From NCBI GenBank assembly GCA_008933045.1, contig WBXJ01000111.1, forward strand, positions 1 to 9,728: 9,728 bases of DNA, given 5' to 3'. The notes beneath the pieces were generated by a model. That model was not told where the DNA came from and searched no databases. It was given only the letters and a program-made list of their open reading frames with translations. The position numbers and the translations under genes were made by a program. The DNA is from Verrucomicrobiota bacterium. GTDB taxonomy: Bacteria > Verrucomicrobiota > Verrucomicrobiia > Limisphaerales > SXQI01. Shown here in pieces: positions 6,391 through 9,728 of the stretch. Within the stretch, counting starts at the first letter, position 1. Every line of letters begins with the position of its first letter.

Positions 6391-7734
6391 ATGGTGCTAC
6401 ATCAGCAGACACTTAAGAAGTCAGTCAGTTTCTCAGGGATTGGTTTGCATAGTGGGAATCGAGTCAATATGACTTTTTTACCCTCCACACCCAATACTGG
6501 GATCAGGTTTCGCCGCGTGGACCTCGATGGGCACCCCGAGGTTGAGGCCCGCATCGAGAATGTTTTCGAAACCAACCGCTCCACCACGTTGGCCAAGGGA
6601 AATGTTAAAGTCCACACCGTGGAACACATTCTCTCCACTTTTGCAGGTCTAGGCGTGGATAATGCCATCGTAGAGATCGATGCCAACGAGCCGCCAATCG
6701 CCGATGGCAGCTCTCGCCAATATCTTCGCATGGTTCAATCTGCTGGCATCGTAACGCAGGCCGAGAAGCGTGATCCTTTGACGATTTCTTCCCCCATAGA
6801 AATCAAGCAGGGGGAAACGATGATGTCCATTTTCCCCCATCCCACGCTGAAAATATCCTGTACAAGCACGGATCGTCAGGGCCGGTTTACACAATTCTTC
6901 AGCGTGGAGATTAACCCCGAAACATGGTCGGTCGAACTCTCGGAAGCTCGGACGTTTTGTTTTTTTGAGGAGATTGAATTCCTCATCAAGAACGGGCTAA
7001 TCAAGGGCGGGAGCTTGGAAAACGCCGTGATCATTCGTGATGATGCCGTTCTCACCAACGAACCGTTGCGATACTCCGAGGAGTTTGTGCGGCACAAAAT
7101 TTTAGATATCGTCGGCGACCTCGCGCTCTTGAGCCGACCGTTGACGGGTCATGTGATCGCGATCAAACCGAGTCATGGTGCCAATTGTGAACTCGCCCGT
7201 CAGATTCACGCACAAAGCCGCAAGCCGCTCCTTGCTAGTCAACCGTTTATTCCTCCTCCTGCCGTCGCCGACCCGCACGAGGCCATCACGCCAGCGACCG
7301 GTGCACCGCTGATGGACATCATGGAGGTCATGAAAATTCTTCCCCATCGCTACCCATTTCTAATGGTGGATCGCGTTATGAAGATCGAAGGAAGCAAAAT
7401 TACCGCACTGAAGAATGTCACGATCAATGAGGGTTACTTTCAGGGTCATTTTCCCAATCACCCGATCATGCCCGGCGTCCTCCAACTCGAAGCCATTGCT
7501 CAAGTGGCAGGCATTTTGATGCTAAAAAAACTCGAAAACATGGGTAAAATCGCCTATTTTATGTCCGCAGAAAGCGTCAAGTGGCGAACTCCTGTCCGGC
7601 CTGGCGATACATTGATAATTGATGTCGATTTGGTAAAAATGCGCGGAAAACTTGGAAAAGCCAAGGGGGTCTGTTCAGTCAACGGCACCGTGACCAGTGA
7701 GGCAGAAGTCACCTTTGTTTTGTTAGACGCATGA
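6391..7734 (+). CDS. lpxC-fabZ: bifunctional UDP-3-O-acyl-GlcNAc deacetylase / 3-hydroxyacyl-ACP dehydratase (LpxC-FabZ fusion)
   Basis: One 447-residue frame joins two complete enzymes. Residues 1-280 are LpxC, the zinc deacetylase that commits UDP-3-O-acyl-GlcNAc to lipid A. KSVSFSGIGLHSG opens it, His79 (in HTVEH) with His235 and Asp239 (RHKILDIVGD) are the zinc ligands, Glu78 is the catalytic base, and His262 (KPSHGANCELAR) is the second catalytic His. SEARTFCFFEEIEFL and KGGSLENAVII are also present. A Pro/Ala-rich linker (281-306) leads to FabZ (307-447), which dehydrates 3-hydroxyacyl-ACP in fatty acid synthesis: ILPHRYPFLMVDRV, then His353 in GHFPNHPIMPGV and Glu367 in QLEAIAQVAG, spaced 14 residues apart as in single FabZ proteins. 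No active-site residue is missing in either half. The fused form is known from Bacteroidetes and PVC bacteria. The stop overlaps the lpxA start (ATGA), so the two are translationally coupled. No clear Shine-Dalgarno precedes the ATG. Confidence 0.96.
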   Translation: MVLHQQTLKKSVSFSGIGLHSGNRVNMTFLPSTPNTGIRFRRVDLDGHPEVEARIENVFETNRSTTLAKGNVKVHTVEHILSTFAGLGVDNAIVEIDANEPPIADGSSRQYLRMVQSAGIVTQAEKRDPLTISSPIEIKQGETMMSIFPHPTLKISCTSTDRQGRFTQFFSVEINPETWSVELSEARTFCFFEEIEFLIKNGLIKGGSLENAVIIRDDAVLTNEPLRYSEEFVRHKILDIVGDLALLSRPLTGHVIAIKPSHGANCELARQIHAQSRKPLLASQPFIPPPAVADPHEAITPATGAPLMDIMEVMKILPHRYPFLMVDRVMKIEGSKITALKNVTINEGYFQGHFPNHPIMPGVLQLEAIAQVAGILMLKKLENMGKIAYFMSAESVKWRTPVRPGDTLIIDVDLVKMRGKLGKAKGVCSVNGTVTSEAEVTFVLLDA

Positions 7735-8498
7735 TTCACTCCTCCGCTGTTATCCATCCAAAAGCTTCGGTCCCCACAAGTTGCGAGATCGGCCCGTTTT
7801 GTGTCATCGGTCCCGACGTTCGGCTCGGGGAAAACTGCCGACTTTATTCTCATGTTGTGATCGATGGTCATACCGAGATCGGCGATGATAATGAGATTTT
7901 TCCCTTCACCAGCATCGGTCTCAAAACTCAAGATCTGAAATGGAAAGGTGGCATCACCCGCACCATCATTGGCAGCCACAATACCTTCCGAGAATCAGTC
8001 ACCATCAATAGCGCCACAAGCGATGGTGAGTCGACCCGTGTAGGTGATCACAATCAGATCCTTGCCTATAGCCACGTCGCACACAATGTTGTGATCGGTA
8101 ACTATGTTATCATGTCCAACGTAGCCACACTGGCGGGCCATGTTTCTGTCGAGGACAATTGCATCATTGGAGGCCTCGTAGGAGTTCACCAATTTTGTAG
8201 ATTGGGCAGGTTTTCGATGATCGGCGGCTGTTCCAAGGTCGTTCAAGATATCCCCCCGTTCATGCTCGCTGACGGAAACCCCATCGAAATCCGAATGATC
8301 AACAAAATCGGACTGGAACGTAACGGCTTTAGCGACGAAACCATTGCCGCGTTGAAGCAGGCCCATCGCATCATGTTTCGGGAACAGTTAAGTGTCAGCA
8401 ACGCCCTAACCAAGATCGAAGCGGACGTTTCCCTGCTTCCAGAGGTTCTATATTTCATCAACTTCGTTAAATCGAGCGAGCGTGGGATTTCCCGCTAG
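7731..8498 (+). CDS. lpxA: acyl-ACP--UDP-N-acetylglucosamine O-acyltransferase
   Basis: LpxA transfers a 3-hydroxyacyl chain from ACP to UDP-GlcNAc, the first step of lipid A synthesis, as a cytoplasmic trimer. The 255-residue length is standard. Residues 1-185 show left-handed beta-helix hexapeptide repeats (for example IHPKASVPTSCEIGPFCVIG). The catalytic His is His118 in YSHVAHNVVIGN (E. coli His125), with His115, His137 (LAGHV) and His153 (VHQF) matching E. coli His122, His144 and His160. IGGCSKVVQDIPPFMLADGNP and a C-terminal helical domain (190-255) complete the fold. Gly166 matches the E. coli chain-length ruler residue Gly173, which favours longer acyl chains; that is inference. The usual TI(H/N)RGT stretch reads TINSAT here (91-96). 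The ATG overlaps the lpxC-fabZ stop by four bases. Only a poor, bulged hairpin is seen at the gene's end, so transcription may continue into the downstream leader. Confidence 0.95.
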   Translation: MIHSSAVIHPKASVPTSCEIGPFCVIGPDVRLGENCRLYSHVVIDGHTEIGDDNEIFPFTSIGLKTQDLKWKGGITRTIIGSHNTFRESVTINSATSDGESTRVGDHNQILAYSHVAHNVVIGNYVIMSNVATLAGHVSVEDNCIIGGLVGVHQFCRLGRFSMIGGCSKVVQDIPPFMLADGNPIEIRMINKIGLERNGFSDETIAALKQAHRIMFREQLSVSNALTKIEADVSLLPEVLYFINFVKSSERGISR

Positions 8499-8567
8499 AT
8501 TTTGACTGCCCGTGAGTAATAAAATGAGGAATTGACGCACGGAATCGCTTTGATACGCTGGATATAG

Positions 8568-8651
8568 ATGAACCTTGGAGCTCGATTTAGTCGCCGTTTC
8601 GGTGGGGAGGATTACTGGAATCTCACCCCTCTGCGTCTCGGGCTTTTCTAA
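8568..8651 (+). CDS. putative aromatic leader peptide of the DAHP synthase attenuator, 27 aa
   Basis: ATG 8568 to TAA 8649-8651 encodes 27 residues. The peptide begins MNLGARFSRRF, continues GGEDYW and ends LRLGLF. Aromatic codons are unusually frequent: Phe7, Phe11, Tyr16 next to Trp17, and Phe27 just before the stop, five of 27. It lies 82 bp before the DAHP synthase gene, whose pathway makes exactly these three amino acids, and 18 bp before an intrinsic terminator. I read it as a leader peptide whose translation rate reports charged tRNA-Phe, -Tyr and -Trp levels; the peptide itself would have no other function. GGA at 8560-8562, five bases before the ATG, is a weak ribosome site. That it is translated is inference from composition and position. 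I do not recall a named family for this peptide. Confidence 0.6.
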   Translation: MNLGARFSRRFGGEDYWNLTPLRLGLF

Positions 8652-8699
8652 AACAAAATTTTAACCCGAACCGCAGGTTGTCTCGCCTGCGGTTTTTTT
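8601..8699 (+). promoter_or_regulatory. predicted transcription attenuator of the DAHP synthase gene
   Basis: Three candidate RNA structures are visible. First, a pause-type hairpin: GGGG 8604-8607 with CCCC 8626-8629 and GATT 8610-8613 with AATC 8619-8622, enclosing the Tyr-Trp codons. Second, an antiterminator: CTGCG 8631-8635 with CGCAG 8672-8676, stacked through a 2x2 internal loop on TCGGG 8638-8642 with CCCGA 8665-8669. Third, the terminator at 8670-8693. The second and third share bases 8670-8676 and cannot coexist. A ribosome waiting at Tyr16 or Trp17 (8613-8618) would cover to about 8628, leaving 8631-8642 free, so the antiterminator forms and the gene is read. A ribosome reaching the stop at 8649 would cover that strand, so the terminator forms. 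This matches the logic of trp and phe attenuators. Structures were paired by eye and energies were not computed. The promoter is unclear: TAAAAT at 8520-8525 is a possible -10. Confidence 0.6.
8670..8699 (+). terminator. intrinsic terminator upstream of the DAHP synthase gene
   Basis: ACCGCAGG (8670-8677) pairs perfectly with CCTGCGGT (8686-8693) around an eight-base loop, and the run of seven T residues spans 8693-8699. The GC-rich 8-bp stem plus T-run is the best terminator in the window. It lies only 34 bp before the DAHP synthase start and 171 bp after lpxA. That position suits a leader terminator (attenuator) better than a plain end for lpxA, although it could serve both. Confidence 0.85.
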
Positions 8700-8733
8700 A
8701 TGCAACCAACAGCACGAGCACCGCACTAATCCT

Positions 8734-9728
8734 ATGATAGTTGTCCTAAAACCAAACATCTCAAAAAAAGACGAGGCCGCTGTTTTAAAAGAGATCAAAA
8801 AATTGGGCTACAAACCGCATGTCATGCGGGGTGTCGAACGGACTGTCGTCGGCGCCATTGGCGATGAGCGCAAGAATCATACCTTGGAAACACTCACAAC
8901 CTTTAGCCAAGTCGAAAGCGTCATGCCGGTTCAAAAACGTTACAAGCTCGTCAGCCGCGAGGCTCACCGAAGCAACTCTCAAATCAATGTGCAAGGTCAC
9001 CTCATCGGTGGCAAAAAAGTCCAGATCATGGCTGGTCCCTGCTCAGTTGAGAGCGAGAAGCAGTTGATGGCGACTGCGCATGCGGTCAAAAAGGCGGGTG
9101 CCACAATCCTGCGCGGCGGTGCTTTTAAACCACGCACCTCCCCGTACGAGTTCCAAGGGCTTGGCGAAAAAGGTTTGAAGCTGCTGGCCAAAGCCCGCAA
9201 AGAGACTGGTCTCGGGATCATCACCGAGTTGTTGTCCGAACAACAGGCTGAGATGGTTGCAGAGTACTCGGATATTCTTCAAATTGGTGCACGCAACGCC
9301 CAAAATTTTCAACTACTCATTGCAGCCGCAAAAACCGGAAAACCGGTGTTGTTGAAGCGCGGCCTCTCCATGAAGATTGAAGAATGGCTCCTTGCCGGCG
9401 AGTATATCCTCGCGAATGAAAACCCGAATCTAATGTTTTGCGAACGTGGCATTCGCACCTTCGAGACCTATACGCGGAACACGCTCGATCTTTCCACAAT
9501 TCCTATCATCAAGAAGGAATCCCATTGCCCGATCGTGATTGATCCGAGCCAAGGCGCTGGCCGGGCGGATCTTGTTGCGGCTATGTGCAAAGGTGCGATC
9601 GCGATGGGGGCCGATGCGCTTTTGATCGAGGTTCACCCGAACCCAGCAGAGGCACTCAGCGATGGGGCCCAACAGTTGACCCTTGAAGGGTTTGCAAAAC
9701 TCATGGAAGAGTTGCAACCCTTCATCGC
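8734..9728 (+). CDS. aroF: 3-deoxy-7-phosphoheptulonate (DAHP) synthase, type I-beta, 3' end cut by window
   Basis: The first 331 residues are visible, nearly the whole protein by comparison with about 338 for the family. It condenses phosphoenolpyruvate and erythrose 4-phosphate to open the shikimate pathway. Residues 1-70 (MIVVLKPNISKKDEAAV onward) form the ferredoxin-like N-terminal domain which, in the Thermotoga enzyme, mediates feedback inhibition by Tyr/Phe. The barrel begins near VQIMAGPCSVESE. PEP and metal-site blocks are present: Cys103, GGAFKPRTSPYEF (128-140), GARNAQNF (185-192), LLKRG (206-210), CERGIRTFE (236-244), Glu299 in LLIEVHPNP and Asp310 in ALSDGAQQL. In the DPSH motif the metal-ligand His is Gln273 (CAA 9550-9552); by residue numbering this corresponds to Thermotoga His272. 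The start at 8734 follows the terminator, and there is no strong Shine-Dalgarno. Expression is probably governed by the upstream attenuator. Confidence 0.93.
   Translation, partial: MIVVLKPNISKKDEAAVLKEIKKLGYKPHVMRGVERTVVGAIGDERKNHTLETLTTFSQVESVMPVQKRYKLVSREAHRSNSQINVQGHLIGGKKVQIMAGPCSVESEKQLMATAHAVKKAGATILRGGAFKPRTSPYEFQGLGEKGLKLLAKARKETGLGIITELLSEQQAEMVAEYSDILQIGARNAQNFQLLIAAAKTGKPVLLKRGLSMKIEEWLLAGEYILANENPNLMFCERGIRTFETYTRNTLDLSTIPIIKKESHCPIVIDPSQGAGRADLVAAMCKGAIAMGADALLIEVHPNPAEALSDGAQQLTLEGFAKLMEELQPFI

Noticed and set aside
6402..6731. 109-codon open frame antisense to the LpxC domain
   Set aside because: Shadow of a well-supported gene, with no domain, ribosome site or independent context.
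7554..7979. 141-codon open frame antisense across the fabZ/lpxA junction
   Set aside because: Shadow frame over two confidently identified coding regions.
7995..8366. 123-codon open frame antisense to lpxA
   Set aside because: It lies wholly inside a gene with every catalytic residue intact; its product shows no recognisable motif. It is a shadow frame.
8479..8496. Hairpin at the end of lpxA followed by ATTTTG
   Set aside because: The stem is about 3+3 bp with a two-base bulge and a tiny loop, and the T-run is only four bases, too weak to call a terminator.
8502..8537. Promoter elements TTGACT (8502), TAAAAT (8520) and TTGACG (8532) before the leader peptide
   Set aside because: The hexamers are good individually, but none has a 16-18 bp spacing to a partner: TTGACT to TAAAAT is 12 bp, and TTGACG has only a poor -10. 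Kept as a remark, not a feature.
1..9728. Search for an undescribed defence, mobile or CRISPR-like system
   Set aside because: All larger genes have recognisable housekeeping or envelope functions. No direct-repeat arrays, transposase, integrase, tRNA-linked junction or toxin-antitoxin pair was seen. The only system-like novelty is the attenuator.

Overview
The window reads as ordinary chromosomal DNA of a Gram-negative bacterium with a lipid A pathway, most likely a member of the PVC group and probably Verrucomicrobiota. That placement is inference. It rests on a fused lpxC-fabZ gene followed directly by lpxA, on a small lipoprotein of a kind I associate with that phylum, and on the general lack of Shine-Dalgarno sequences at the starts. 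No mobile element, CRISPR array, tRNA or rRNA was seen. Coding density is high, and no gene stands out as foreign in composition by eye.

Layout. Positions 1-216 (+) hold the C-terminal end of a TIGR01777/YfcH-like SDR epimerase. It runs tail-to-tail into, and overlaps, a PIG-L family deacetylase (176-1000, -). A 149-bp divergent gap separates that gene from a SpoU/TrmH-type RNA methyltransferase (1150-1974, +), which is followed by a small unknown protein (2019-2309, +). A probable minus-strand operon follows, in transcription order: an M29 aminopeptidase (4609-3473), an exported SGNH hydrolase (3471-2767) and a small lipoprotein (2725-2321). Divergent from it is a plus-strand run: pdxH (4708-5343), an EamA-type ten-helix transporter (5380-6348), the lpxC-fabZ fusion (6391-7734) and lpxA (7731-8498, ATGA overlap). 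The window ends inside a type I-beta DAHP synthase gene (from 8734).

How the genes work together. LpxA and LpxC carry out the first two steps of lipid A synthesis. The fused FabZ domain draws on the same (R)-3-hydroxyacyl-ACP pool that feeds LpxA, so one transcript controls the branch between membrane phospholipid and lipid A. PdxH makes pyridoxal phosphate. DAHP synthase starts the shikimate pathway.

The most interesting region is the 235-bp gap between lpxA and the DAHP synthase gene. It contains a 27-codon open reading frame with Phe, Phe, adjacent Tyr-Trp, and a final Phe before the stop. Next comes a strong intrinsic terminator placed upstream of the structural gene, and a sequence that can form a competing antiterminator stem. 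Together these look like a classical ribosome-mediated attenuator sensing aromatic amino acids. A second oddity is in the DAHP synthase itself: the metal-binding His of the DPSH motif is replaced by Gln.
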